The translations under genes were made by a program, and so were the position numbers. A stretch of 64,000 bases of DNA from Clostridiales bacterium (GTDB lineage: Bacteria; Bacillota; DSM-16504; Desulfitibacterales; JAICDB01): assembly GCA_020063565.1 (NCBI GenBank), contig JAICDB010000006.1, positions 124,001 through 188,000 of the forward strand, read 5' to 3'. The notes below the pieces were generated by a model. That model made no database searches. It was not told where the DNA came from and saw nothing but the letters and a program-made list of their open reading frames with translations. Shown piece by piece: positions 52,684 through 61,486 of the stretch (the stretch's first letter is position 1; the number at the start of each line of letters is the position of its first letter).

Positions 52684-53370
52684 TTAATACCTCCTTTGCA
52701 ACCAACTAGGTCTAAGATGAATTTTTAAAGGTAATATTTCATACCCCGTTATTTTTTTCTTAGCTTCTTGGAGGTGAATTTCCTCCATTGTAATGAATTT
52801 TACAGGAACTTCGAGTTTTTTTGAAGCCTTTTCAATGATTTTTTGTCCATCTACAATATTTTCAATATCTGTTTCCAACTGCAAATTTGTATTATTTATA
52901 ATTCCAGTTATTTTTAATCCCGATTTTTCTTCAACAAATTGTGCTGTTTGAACTATTGACTCTACATTTGAGGTAAAAGGCCTGTTAACATTTACTACCA
53001 GAAGCATATCATAGCCAGCTTTATCAATACTTTCAGCAAATCGACCCAATACGGTAGCCCCTACATCTCCACCGACATCTATTATAACTTGACAGTCCCC
53101 GTATTTTATTACACCTTCTATCTGGGGAGAAAGGGCAGGCGCCTCAGACATGGTAAAACCATCATGAGAAACTACCAGATCTATTCCTTTTGACTTAAGA
53201 TACTCTTCCATTTCACGCGATCTAAAATATGGGTTGATAATATCTAAATCAATAAGACTAACAGCTTTACCCTCATTTTTCATTTTTTCTGCTAGATTTA
53301 TTGTTACCTGGGTTTTACCGCTCCCATAGCCACCAACTAAAATTATTACTTTTTCATCCAAAGATATCAC
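52684..53370 (-). CDS. MinD/CooC-like P-loop NTPase in the oxidoreductase operon
   Basis: A 228-residue SIMIBI-class NTPase with Walker A VGGYGSGKTQVTINLA and a Switch II-like DVGGDVGA. It lacks the DxxG-adjacent cysteines of Fe-S scaffold ATPases. It is first in the operon and one base from korD, so a role in maturing or supplying the enzyme is plausible. GTG at 53370 or TTG at 53361 (better spacing from AAGGG) could be the start. Confidence 0.75.
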   Translation of the reverse strand: MISLDEKVIILVGGYGSGKTQVTINLAEKMKNEGKAVSLIDLDIINPYFRSREMEEYLKSKGIDLVVSHDGFTMSEAPALSPQIEGVIKYGDCQVIIDVGGDVGATVLGRFAESIDKAGYDMLLVVNVNRPFTSNVESIVQTAQFVEEKSGLKITGIINNTNLQLETDIENIVDGQKIIEKASKKLEVPVKFITMEEIHLQEAKKKITGYEILPLKIHLRPSWLQRRY

Positions 53371-53663
53371 CCTTTTTAGGTTTTTTGAATTTTAACAAAC
53401 TAGCCAGTGCAAGAGAAACAATTTACATATTCATGGTAGCCGCCCTGGAAGTAAGAATAACAGACAAACAGTGGGTATGGTTCCAGTAACCTACATTGGG
53501 GACTAATGTTAAACGTTAACTTCATTCAATATATTATAATATCACACTTAATTTTTAGCATGGAGGAAAAAAATCAAAATCCCTGTAATTTCTGAAGCAA
53601 AAATAACTACCCAGAATAATAAATTAAAGCGGATATAGGCTGGTCTGAGCACCTATTTAAAAG
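53371..53663. other. Intergenic, no intact gene
   Basis: Only short frames, including an 11-codon ATG frame near 53561 after a GGAGG. The GTTAAC-containing stretch near 53510 looks like an AT-rich promoter region for the NTPase gene. Confidence 0.4.
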
Positions 53664-53776
53664 CATATCCGGTATCGGGTATTACTACCGCCGGCTTTCT
53701 AGCAGATGTTGGTGATTTAAGCCAATATAAGTATTGGCTGCAACTACAAAAACTGGCACTCCATATTTGGGTTTTA
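53664..53776 (+). pseudogene. IS110-family transposase remnant
   Basis: Read with one frameshift, it gives ISGIG then TTAGFLADVGDLSQYKYWLQ and KLAL, the helix-hairpin-helix end of IS110-type transposases (PGIG...AEVGD...QL.KLAGL). No other part of the element is left. Confidence 0.6.
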
Positions 53777-55135
53777 AATAAAGCTATTTACAAAAATAAT
53801 ATAAATCCCTGAAAAAATAACTACAAGAATTCCAAAAAGTCTATTCCATTTAAACCCAATATGAAATGGACTTTCCTTTAATAATCCTCCTGCAATGATA
53901 TTAAAGGGTGCAAAAGGAGATACAATCATCGCCACAATCCAAGAAGCTAGCAATGTTAAAGCAAAAGATAAATCAGAAAGCCCTAATACGCCAGGCTGTA
54001 AAGACAATCCTAAGGCAGTTATCGTAATAACTTGATGAATGCCGATGCTTGAAAGTAATGCAGTAATGATAATAATGATTTCCACAAGAAAAAAGGTTGA
54101 AAAACCGGATATGCTTTGAAAGAACTTTTCTATAAAATTTTGTAACGGTGTATTGGCAAGTACTACACCAAAAAAGCCTACACTTATAAAAAATACTATT
54201 TCATTTTTAACTTGTAGGATCTTTTTATCATAACCTTTAAGTTCTTGCAGAAAAAATGTAAATTTTTTAATTAAGATTGCCCATAAAGCTGCATAAAATA
54301 CAGCTATAACCCCCACTAAAAGCATCATATTACTGAAATCAAAGATTTTTTCACCTATAATAACTGTAGCTAATAATCCTACTAGATTTAAAACCAATTG
54401 CTTAATTTTTTTATTATCATCTCTCACTTTCTGATTTAGTTTCGATCTCATTCTCACTTCATTTTTGCTAGTTAAATCCGTATAAAAAAGCAAATTCCCT
54501 GCAAGTAATATACAAAAGCTATAAATAAGCCCAAAAATAACATATCTGCTAAAAGATACTCCTGTGTAATGAAGTATAAGGTTTACAGATCCAAAGTAAG
54601 GTGACCAAGCAATACTAGCAGCAAATCCGACGGCATATACTTTCGCCAAAAATTTTGTTGGAAATTTTGCTTCTTTTACTAAGTCATGGGTTATTCTAAT
54701 GGAACCTAAATTTGTCAGTGAACCTAAGGAAAAAACCAAACCGGTTAAAACTAAAAATAATCCAGAACTCCTGTTACGATATTTGCTTATATAATAATTA
54801 AATACTTTTAAATATCCACCTTGTTTTAAAGGAATTGATAGAACAGGGACCATTACAAAAAGAATTGCTAGCGGTATATTTTTTGTCATACCATCCAGCC
54901 AGATATCAAATCCCATGTCATACTTGTATAAAAGAAGATGTCCTGTTAGCAAACCCAATAAACTCAGATAAAAAGCCGGGCCTTTAGCCAAGATAATACA
55001 AGTAACAATCACAAAGATAAGAAAAATTGTTTCGATAATGTTGAGGAAATTTAAATCAAAAAATTCTCGCATAAAAACAACCGCTATGAGACCTAAAATA
55101 CTAACTACACATAGTTTTTCCAGATACCTTAGCAA
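53774..55135 (-). CDS. Ion-transporter-superfamily permease, 453 aa
   Basis: A 12-helix membrane protein (453 residues) with two repeated halves and short polar loops, of the ArsB/NhaD/DcuC-like superfamily. A conserved helix-break motif (SPFAPFNIIAGGLL) lies near the C-terminus. TTG start with GGGGGAG. Substrate unknown. Confidence 0.65.
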   Translation of the reverse strand: MLRYLEKLCVVSILGLIAVVFMREFFDLNFLNIIETIFLIFVIVTCIILAKGPAFYLSLLGLLTGHLLLYKYDMGFDIWLDGMTKNIPLAILFVMVPVLSIPLKQGGYLKVFNYYISKYRNRSSGLFLVLTGLVFSLGSLTNLGSIRITHDLVKEAKFPTKFLAKVYAVGFAASIAWSPYFGSVNLILHYTGVSFSRYVIFGLIYSFCILLAGNLLFYTDLTSKNEVRMRSKLNQKVRDDNKKIKQLVLNLVGLLATVIIGEKIFDFSNMMLLVGVIAVFYAALWAILIKKFTFFLQELKGYDKKILQVKNEIVFFISVGFFGVVLANTPLQNFIEKFFQSISGFSTFFLVEIIIIITALLSSIGIHQVITITALGLSLQPGVLGLSDLSFALTLLASWIVAMIVSPFAPFNIIAGGLLKESPFHIGFKWNRLFGILVVIFSGIYIIFVNSFI

Positions 55136-55242
55136 TTTTCTTACTCCCCCTAATTAGTGCTGGTTATCATGCTAATTCAAATTGTTGTTCCATTATAATA
55201 TAATCATAACCAAATTAGTCCTTTGGTTACAACAATATCACA

Positions 55243-55449
55243 TTAATACTTTCGAAAATAGTTCAATTCTGTATAGATAATCTCGTTAAAACCTTCTTCC
55301 TCTGACACATCTTCATAAATCTCTGTCATTTTTTCTATAACCGGTATTAAACTTTCCCCAAAACTTTGGTTACTTGAATTACTCACAGCTTCAATATTGT
55401 TAACGTTTTCTGCCGCTTCAGCGGTTTCAAATGGTAATAACAGCATCAA
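55243..55449 (-). pseudogene. Possible 5'-truncated secreted protein
   Basis: The 68-codon frame begins with what looks like the tail of a signal peptide (LLLPFETAEAAE) but has no ribosome site; a terminator precedes it directly. The acidic remainder is unrecognised. Its front end may have been lost when the island behind it arrived. Confidence 0.3.
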
Positions 55450-55473
55450 AAAAAGGCCTTGATTGAGGCCTTT
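55447..55473 (-). terminator. Rho-independent terminator of the TRAP island operon
   Basis: AAAGGCC/GGCCTTT stem followed on the minus strand by TTTTTTTG; 121 bases past the last island gene. Confidence 0.85.
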
Positions 55474-55487
55474 AAATCTCTGTTATG

Positions 55488-55573
55488 TACCTGGAGCGGA
55501 ACTTTGAAAGTCGCACCTGAACCAAGGCCTGGGTCGGCCCTGGTCCATCTACGGATACGCAACGGGACTCGAG
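55488..55573. repeat. Direct repeat R1 flanking the island
   Basis: An 86-bp stretch with the core CTGAACCAAGGCCTGG, GCGGAACT and GGACTCGA found again at 61163-61267, where it runs into tRNA-Ala. R1 ends in GGGACTCGAG, like the T-loop region of that tRNA. Possible duplicated integration site. Confidence 0.6.
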
Positions 55574-55593
55574 ATTAGTGAAATTCAGTAAAA

Positions 55594-56583
55594 TCATTCC
55601 TCCTGGGGATATGCCAGAAAACCCAGGTGTTTCAGGAGATCTACGAACTTTGCTATTGTTTCCCGCCGGTAGGCGGAAACATCGCGGTCGGTGAAATCGT
55701 AGAATCCCTGACCGGCCTTGAGGCCGGTTTTCCCTTTTTCCATATTCTCAGAGATGATTGAAGGCGGCGCAAATTTATTGTCCCGTAAGGAATCCTTCAA
55801 GTAATTGCTGGCATAATAAAGTATATCTCCACCACCCCAGTCAATAAATTCAATCAGACCCAGAATAGCAAATCTGAGACCGAACCCCACCCGGGTAGCC
55901 CTGTCAATTTCCTCAGGAGAAGCTACACCCTCCTCCACTAGGCGGGCGGCCTCATTCATGGCCAGGGCCTGGATACGGGGAACAATAAAGCCCGGAGTAG
56001 GCGCGCACCTTACAGGTACTTTTCCTGCCGACTCCAGTAAAGTAAACATGTCCTGTATGGCAACCGGAGAGGTATTCTCGCCGGGACTTACTTCGACCAG
56101 AGGGATAAGGTAGGCGGGATTGAGCCAGTGGGTGTTCATGAACCTCTCCGGCCCTTTTACATAAGAGGACAGCGTTTCCACCAGGAAGGTGGAGGTAGTG
56201 GAAGCAATAAGGGTCTCGCTCCCTACCAATGAGCTTATGAACGTCAAGGCTGTTTTCTTGATTTCCATGACCTCCGGCACTGCTTCAAATACAATACCAG
56301 CTTCAGGCAAGGCTTCTGCAGCACTTGTGATATCATGGCAGCTAATCCTGTTTAAAATTTGCTCAACTAATTTTTCTTCAAAAACATGCAGCGAAGACAA
56401 AAATTTTAGGTTCTCCTTGATTTGTTCCAGAGCATTATGAAGCACAAACTGTTCCTCATCGCCGCTACGTTTTTTAAGATCAATTAATTTTACCCGGTGA
56501 CCGGCACAGGCGAACACCTGGGCGATGCCTGTTCCCATCCGTCCAGCACCGGCAACGGCTATTACAGGCTTACACCCACTCAT
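55594..56583 (-). CDS. 3-hydroxyacyl-CoA dehydrogenase family protein
   Basis: A 329-residue NAD-dependent dehydrogenase: Rossmann motif GAGRMGTGIAQVFA, then NTHWLNPAYLIPLVEV with the catalytic His, and the C-terminal 3HCDH domain. Such proteins act on 3-hydroxyacyl-CoA, carnitine or L-gulonate. Overlaps the opine dehydrogenase gene by four bases. Confidence 0.85.
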   Translation of the reverse strand: MSGCKPVIAVAGAGRMGTGIAQVFACAGHRVKLIDLKKRSGDEEQFVLHNALEQIKENLKFLSSLHVFEEKLVEQILNRISCHDITSAAEALPEAGIVFEAVPEVMEIKKTALTFISSLVGSETLIASTTSTFLVETLSSYVKGPERFMNTHWLNPAYLIPLVEVSPGENTSPVAIQDMFTLLESAGKVPVRCAPTPGFIVPRIQALAMNEAARLVEEGVASPEEIDRATRVGFGLRFAILGLIEFIDWGGGDILYYASNYLKDSLRDNKFAPPSIISENMEKGKTGLKAGQGFYDFTDRDVSAYRRETIAKFVDLLKHLGFLAYPQEE

Positions 56584-57668
56584 GGCAAAACTCCTTTTCT
56601 GAGCATAGAATTCATTTCTCCTGGCGTCATATTCGCTAGTTTCAGGTTTTCCAGAGTTCGACCGGTAGCCCGTAGGTCCTCACCGACTATTGCCGACGCA
56701 ACTGACAGCAGGCCACGGGCCACTGGTGTCCGGACACCAACCCAGTCGGCAACGGATACAAGAAAGGCCAGGCCGCAGGCTATATCTTCTCGTATATAGC
56801 GGTGGTTTACAAGGTCCAGTTTTTCGCGCCAGTCCGTACTGTCCACCAGCTTTTCGTGGGCAGCGTTACCGTACATCCATTCTTCGCCTTCAGGGTTGTA
56901 ATGATCGGCAAGGGGAAAGTGTGGCGCCCCGTAACCCAGGGCCTCACGGACCGAAATGCGTTCGGCATCCAAAGCGTCATGGACACGGCGGACAGCAGGC
57001 TGAGTCCCCTCGTTATGGATATCCCAGTAGTCAAAGTGTTCGATGGGGCCCGCATTTAAAATCATTAGGGGCGGGTGAATAATAGGCCCCGCATTCATCA
57101 GCGCTCCGTCCAGAACATCCTTCAAGGGTTCGACGACAGGAAAAGCCCGCTTAAGAATACCGAAGGCATACTCAGACTTTTCAGCCGGGAAGACCCCTAC
57201 CGGGAGCTGCGTTGCCCGGGTAGTAATGGCTATGGTATCGGGGCCATGCTTACGGCAGAGATACGGAAGGGTTCCAGTTTCCGCAAATACAACGTCAGCT
57301 CGAGAACCCCTGTCACGAAGACCCCTGGCTATCACGTAGCTGCCAAAGGTGCCCGGAGGAAGAAATACGATCTGACCGTCCTTCAAGTGAGGCGCCAGAT
57401 CGGATACCAGTGATTCCTGGGCAGTTGCAGGTAAGGGAATAACAACCATTTCCGCACCATCAATCACAGCAGCCATATCCATACTTGCAAGTGTCAACCG
57501 TACCCTGCGCCCCCCCTGAGAATCCTTGAGAACCAAAGACTGGTTCTCAAGGACCGGTTGAAAAGCCTCTTTATTTCGCCGCCACAAGCGGACGGAATGC
57601 CCTTTTTCCGCCAGATCGGCAGCGGTCGCATAGGCCCCGTTACCGCCCCCTATAACTGCAATTTCCAT
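56580..57668 (-). CDS. Opine (octopine/nopaline) dehydrogenase family protein
   Basis: A 362-residue NAD(P)-dependent enzyme: GGGNGAYATAADLAEKGH at the N-terminus, and a C-terminal octopine/nopaline dehydrogenase domain (GPIIHPPLMILNAG, with His). Makes or breaks N-carboxyalkyl amino acids. Lies between the TRAP transporter and the 3HCDH gene, so it may degrade the imported compound. Confidence 0.85.
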   Translation of the reverse strand: MEIAVIGGGNGAYATAADLAEKGHSVRLWRRNKEAFQPVLENQSLVLKDSQGGRRVRLTLASMDMAAVIDGAEMVVIPLPATAQESLVSDLAPHLKDGQIVFLPPGTFGSYVIARGLRDRGSRADVVFAETGTLPYLCRKHGPDTIAITTRATQLPVGVFPAEKSEYAFGILKRAFPVVEPLKDVLDGALMNAGPIIHPPLMILNAGPIEHFDYWDIHNEGTQPAVRRVHDALDAERISVREALGYGAPHFPLADHYNPEGEEWMYGNAAHEKLVDSTDWREKLDLVNHRYIREDIACGLAFLVSVADWVGVRTPVARGLLSVASAIVGEDLRATGRTLENLKLANMTPGEMNSMLRKGVLP

Positions 57669-57718
57669 TATGGAAAACTCCCTTCTTAATAATTAAATAG
57701 CAAGCAATGATAATATAA

Positions 57719-59008
57719 TCACAGAGCAAATGTAACAATCTGCGGAAAAGCAGTTAAAAGAACAATAATAACAGCATAAGCAACAAGATAATACAATGCA
57801 CCTTTGAAAATCGACATCACAGGAATGTCCGGCGCCAGTCCTTTAGCCACAAACACGGTTACTCCCACGGGTGGTGTTATCGCCCCGGCACTGGTAACAA
57901 TGCACAAAACCACACCCAACCAGATAGGGTCATAACCCAAGGATATAATTGTAGGATAAAAGATCGGTATCGAAAGTATCAGAAACCCCAGTGCGTCCAT
58001 GACAGCGCCGCCGATAACAAATATTACCAGTATGGCAGCTACAATCAAAACCGGAGCTATCTGAAGGGAGTTGGTCCATTCCGCTATATCGTACGGCACC
58101 CTTGTTATTGTCAGAAAACGACCGAAAATCATGGCGCCGACGATCAAAGTAATGACCATTGTGGCCGACTTCAAAGTACTGGATATGGCTATTGTAAATT
58201 TATCCCAGGTAAGCCTGCGCATGGCAAGTGTTATTATCAGGGCTCCAAAAGCTCCGAAAGCAGCAGATTCCGTCGGGGTGAACCAGCCCAGGAAGAGACC
58301 TCCTATGACAAAGGAAAAGAGTAACAGGATAGGAATGACTCCATACAGTGAAGCCACTTTCTCCTTAAGATTTGTCCTTGGTCCGGCTGGCCCCAGTTCG
58401 GGATTTCTCGTACAGATAAATAATACCGTCAAAAGGAATAGAAGTGTTAGCATCACTCCCGGTATAATGCTGGCCATAAACAACTGCCTCACGGACTGCT
58501 CGGTTTGCAAGGCAATGACCAAAAGGACTGTGCTCGGAGGAATAATAACTCCCAGGGTTCCACCGGCAGCAACAGTTCCCAGGCTCAATGTCCTGTCATA
58601 ACGATATTTTTTCAGTTCCGGCAAGGCCATGGTTCCCATAGTGGCAGTTGTAGCGGAATTTGAGCCGCAGATTGCTGCAAAACCTGCGCTCGCCAAGATA
58701 ACCGTTCCGGCCATACCCCCCTTTAACTGGCCAACCCATTTGTAGGCGGCTCTAAAAAGCTTCTCAGTTATACCAGCCCGAAATATTATTTCACCCATAA
58801 AGATGTATAAAGGAATGACGCTTACGGGGTAACTTGAAAATTCATTCCAGAGATCTGCCGTCAGCACCGTAAAGGCCGCTTTAGGAGACACAGCCACAAG
58901 CAGCCCCAGAAACCCCACTATGAACATGGCAAAACTGATGGGCATCCTCAATAGCATCAGCAGAAAAAGTAAGCCTAAACCGGCAAGAGCCAGGGTAAAA
59001 AGATCCAT
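57719..59008 (-). CDS. dctM: TRAP transporter large permease (DctM)
   Basis: About 429 residues with 12 helices and the DctM motifs GSNSATTATMGTMALPELKK and GVIIPPSTVLLVIA. ATG at 59008, two bases after the dctQ stop. Forms the Na+-driven permease with DctQ. Confidence 0.93.
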   Translation of the reverse strand: MDLFTLALAGLGLLFLLMLLRMPISFAMFIVGFLGLLVAVSPKAAFTVLTADLWNEFSSYPVSVIPLYIFMGEIIFRAGITEKLFRAAYKWVGQLKGGMAGTVILASAGFAAICGSNSATTATMGTMALPELKKYRYDRTLSLGTVAAGGTLGVIIPPSTVLLVIALQTEQSVRQLFMASIIPGVMLTLLFLLTVLFICTRNPELGPAGPRTNLKEKVASLYGVIPILLLFSFVIGGLFLGWFTPTESAAFGAFGALIITLAMRRLTWDKFTIAISSTLKSATMVITLIVGAMIFGRFLTITRVPYDIAEWTNSLQIAPVLIVAAILVIFVIGGAVMDALGFLILSIPIFYPTIISLGYDPIWLGVVLCIVTSAGAITPPVGVTVFVAKGLAPDIPVMSIFKGALYYLVAYAVIIVLLTAFPQIVTFAL

Positions 59009-59009
59009 T

Positions 59010-59588
59010 CTAAGACGCACCCCCAGAAAGCTGTTTAAGAAAATCCACAAGAAGAGCAAGGGTCAAACCTGCAAAACCCAGGGCAACCACAAATATCAGA
59101 GGGTAAAAAGTCAGCCTCATAGTTTCGGAAACATTACCGTTTCCGGCAATAGTCAGTGCGTATAAACAGAGCTGCCAGGAAACAAGAGCAAAGAAAATGG
59201 TGCTTATAAAGAGCGTAATGGACCTGATGCAGTTTTGCAAGGGGAGCGGAAGTTTCTCCATCAGAAAATCTATATCAACGTATCCCTTGTGAAGCTGGGT
59301 GTAGCCTAGACTGAAAGCAATGGTGACGGCACACATCCACCCGACAATTTCAGTAGTCCCGTAAAAGGGAACACCAAAAAACCGGATAACACCGTTTAGA
59401 ACAACCGTCATCATCATTAATACCAGGCTAAAGCCAGCTATGATCGCCAGTCCCCGGTTCAGGTAAACGTTCACTTTCTCCAGGCGGGAGATAACTCCCG
59501 CCTGGCATTCTATTTTTGCTTCTGCAGTTTCTTTAACGTAATCTTTTCCAGTTTTCTTTTCGATAACCAGGTCCTGTGAAATACCCAA
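59010..59588 (-). CDS. dctQ: TRAP transporter small permease (DctQ)
   Basis: A 192-residue four-helix protein of the DctQ family (FGVPFYGTTEIVGW). TTG start with GAGGGGGG. An N-terminal ~35-residue cytoplasmic stretch is longer than usual. Confidence 0.88.
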   Translation of the reverse strand: MGISQDLVIEKKTGKDYVKETAEAKIECQAGVISRLEKVNVYLNRGLAIIAGFSLVLMMMTVVLNGVIRFFGVPFYGTTEIVGWMCAVTIAFSLGYTQLHKGYVDIDFLMEKLPLPLQNCIRSITLFISTIFFALVSWQLCLYALTIAGNGNVSETMRLTFYPLIFVVALGFAGLTLALLVDFLKQLSGGAS

Positions 59589-59651
59589 CCGTAATCCCCC
59601 CTCAAATATTGACTCAAACCGAAATTAACAGAGCAACCTGTATTAACCGGT

Positions 59652-60686
59652 TTATTTGCTGTATTTTTCCTTCAGTTCATACAGTCTATCCAAGTATTCC
59701 TCGGCGGGCATACCCTTGGCCTTCAATTCTTCAACATAATTTTCCTGCAAAGGTTTTATGATTTGATCCCAGCGGGCTTTTTCCGCCGGATCAAGGGTTA
59801 TAATTTCCAGGCCCTGTTCCTTTTTGCTCCATTCCAGGGCTTCCTTGACATGGTTATCCATATATTCACCCGTCCAGACAGCCATCTCCGGCCCCAGTTC
59901 ATCTATTACCTCCTGTACGTCTCGGGGCAAGGAATCCCAAACGTCCTTGTTCATTACCGCTACGAAAGTGTTGATAGTCATCGGGTACTCCGTTACATAT
60001 TTTATTTTTTCGGCCAGTTTAAAATCCATCAGGACTTCACGGGAGCTGACGTTACCTTCTATAATCCCCGTCTGCAGAGCTTCAGGCGTTTCGGCCATGG
60101 ACATGCCGACGGGAGAAGCACCCAGGGACTGAAGTACCGGTATAATTGCACCTGAGATGCGAAGCTGCATTCCCTTTAAATCCTCCAGCTTCCTCACCGG
60201 TTTTACGGTCTGCAGATGGGCAGGCTCCGTGGTAAAAGCAGTGAGAATTTTATAATCCTTAAAGGCTACAGGCGGAAACTCTTGAATCAGGTCGTAAATC
60301 ACCTGGCTGGCCACCCTGGCATTGGGAAATTTGGAAGGCATATCGGAAATTGCCAGAAGGGGAAAACGGCCTGGTTCATAAGTTGTAACCGATAAACCGA
60401 CTTCCGCAACCCCATTCTTGACCCCGTCATACATATTCTTGGCGGTAAGCAGGGTACCCCCGGGAAAAAGTTCAACTTTGACCTTGCCGTTCGTGCGCTT
60501 TTCCACCTCTTCCTTCCATTTTTCCATCTGCTTGGCGGGAAATGTATTGGCAGGAGCAAAGAATGCATATTTAAGGGTAATGGTATTTTCTTTCGACTCT
60601 TCCTGTTTAGCACTACCGCAACCTGATAATAAGAAGCTAACCAGCAGCACTATTATTACACCGGATAATAAAAGTTTTCTTTTCAT
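59652..60686 (-). CDS. dctP: TRAP transporter substrate-binding lipoprotein (DctP)
   Basis: A 344-residue lipoprotein (lipobox LLSGC) of the DctP family (KVKVELFPGGTLLTAKNMYD, and RISGAIIPVLQSLGASPVGM). First gene of the island operon, ATG with GGGGAGG. The substrate is probably an organic acid; opine-like compounds are possible from context. Confidence 0.92.
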   Translation of the reverse strand: MKRKLLLSGVIIVLLVSFLLSGCGSAKQEESKENTITLKYAFFAPANTFPAKQMEKWKEEVEKRTNGKVKVELFPGGTLLTAKNMYDGVKNGVAEVGLSVTTYEPGRFPLLAISDMPSKFPNARVASQVIYDLIQEFPPVAFKDYKILTAFTTEPAHLQTVKPVRKLEDLKGMQLRISGAIIPVLQSLGASPVGMSMAETPEALQTGIIEGNVSSREVLMDFKLAEKIKYVTEYPMTINTFVAVMNKDVWDSLPRDVQEVIDELGPEMAVWTGEYMDNHVKEALEWSKKEQGLEIITLDPAEKARWDQIIKPLQENYVEELKAKGMPAEEYLDRLYELKEKYSK

Positions 60687-61075
60687 TTAATAAACCTCCC
60701 CATAATCAAAACTACTTTTTTGTTTCAAATTTCTTTCAAATAAAATCAGCATCATTTTCCTTTAAACTAGTGATAATAATTAATTTGGCCCGTTAAGAGC
60801 ACAAAAAGCCAACACTCAAAATGAGCGCTGGCTATACATACAAGTCCACACTCATCTAAGCTCATCTCATCTTAACTCATCTCAACTCTTTCTAAATATT
60901 CAGTTTTGATGGACCACAAACTAAGCTCAAACTCTTTATAAGAATTATCCACTAAACCAAAGATAATGTCAAGAAATATTTTATGTTTCTCGGTTATATA
61001 CCCTATTTAGAAACACAGCGGACGGTATCTGGAACAAATATTAAGACGGATTTAATGTATGCGAAAATAAAAAAA
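60687..61075. other. Intergenic with short repeats and a hairpin
   Basis: Contains three near-copies of CTCATCT (60850-60890) and the hairpin AGCCAACACTCA/TGAGCGCTGGCT (60807-60833), which on the minus strand is followed by TTTTTG and so may stop read-through into dctP. No gene. Confidence 0.5.
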
Positions 61076-61096
61076 ACTGGTCATCTTTTTACCAGT
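61076..61096 (-). terminator. Rho-independent terminator of tRNA-Ala
   Basis: ACTGGT/ACCAGT stem, followed on the minus strand by TTTTTTTTATTTT. Confidence 0.8.
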
Positions 61097-61162
61097 CTTT
61101 AATATTATTATGTGAAGTAAATGTAAAATCTCTCTTTTCCATACACTTTTATGTGGACTCTA

Positions 61163-61267
61163 TGCACCTGAAGCGGAACTCAGGAAACCGCATCTGAACC
61201 AAGGCCTGGTCAACTTTAGGCCCATCTATGGATCCTTCATAATATGGTGGACGAGATGGGACTCGAA
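61163..61267. repeat. Direct repeat R2 at the 3' end of tRNA-Ala
   Basis: Matches R1 (55488-55573) over most of its length and overlaps the last ~23 bases of the tRNA. Marks the other edge of the GC-rich island. Confidence 0.6.
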
Positions 61268-61320
61268 CCCACGACCCCCTGAATGCCATTCAGGTACTCT
61301 CCCAGCTGAGCTACTCGCCC
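61245..61320 (-). tRNA. tRNA-Ala(GGC)
   Basis: A 76-nt gene: acceptor GGGCGAG pairs with CTCGTCC, anticodon stem CCTGA/TCAGG around loop ATGGCAT gives anticodon GGC, T-arm GGTTCGAGTCCC, and CCA is encoded. Confidence 0.95.
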
Positions 61321-61486
61321 ACATTCTATAAATTAATTCTTTCTTGCTGCGAAAAATATTATAACACCTGTTCCGTTACATGTCAATTTAAAATTATTCC
61401 AATTTCTTTTAAAAAAACTTTGTTTAATAGAAGATATTTTTCACATACTAATTTTATAGGAAAAAATACAGTAGCTTAATTAAAGG

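Noticed and set aside
53301-53489. 62-codon plus-strand frame upstream of the permease
   Set aside because: No start signal and it overlaps the NTPase gene start; likely chance.
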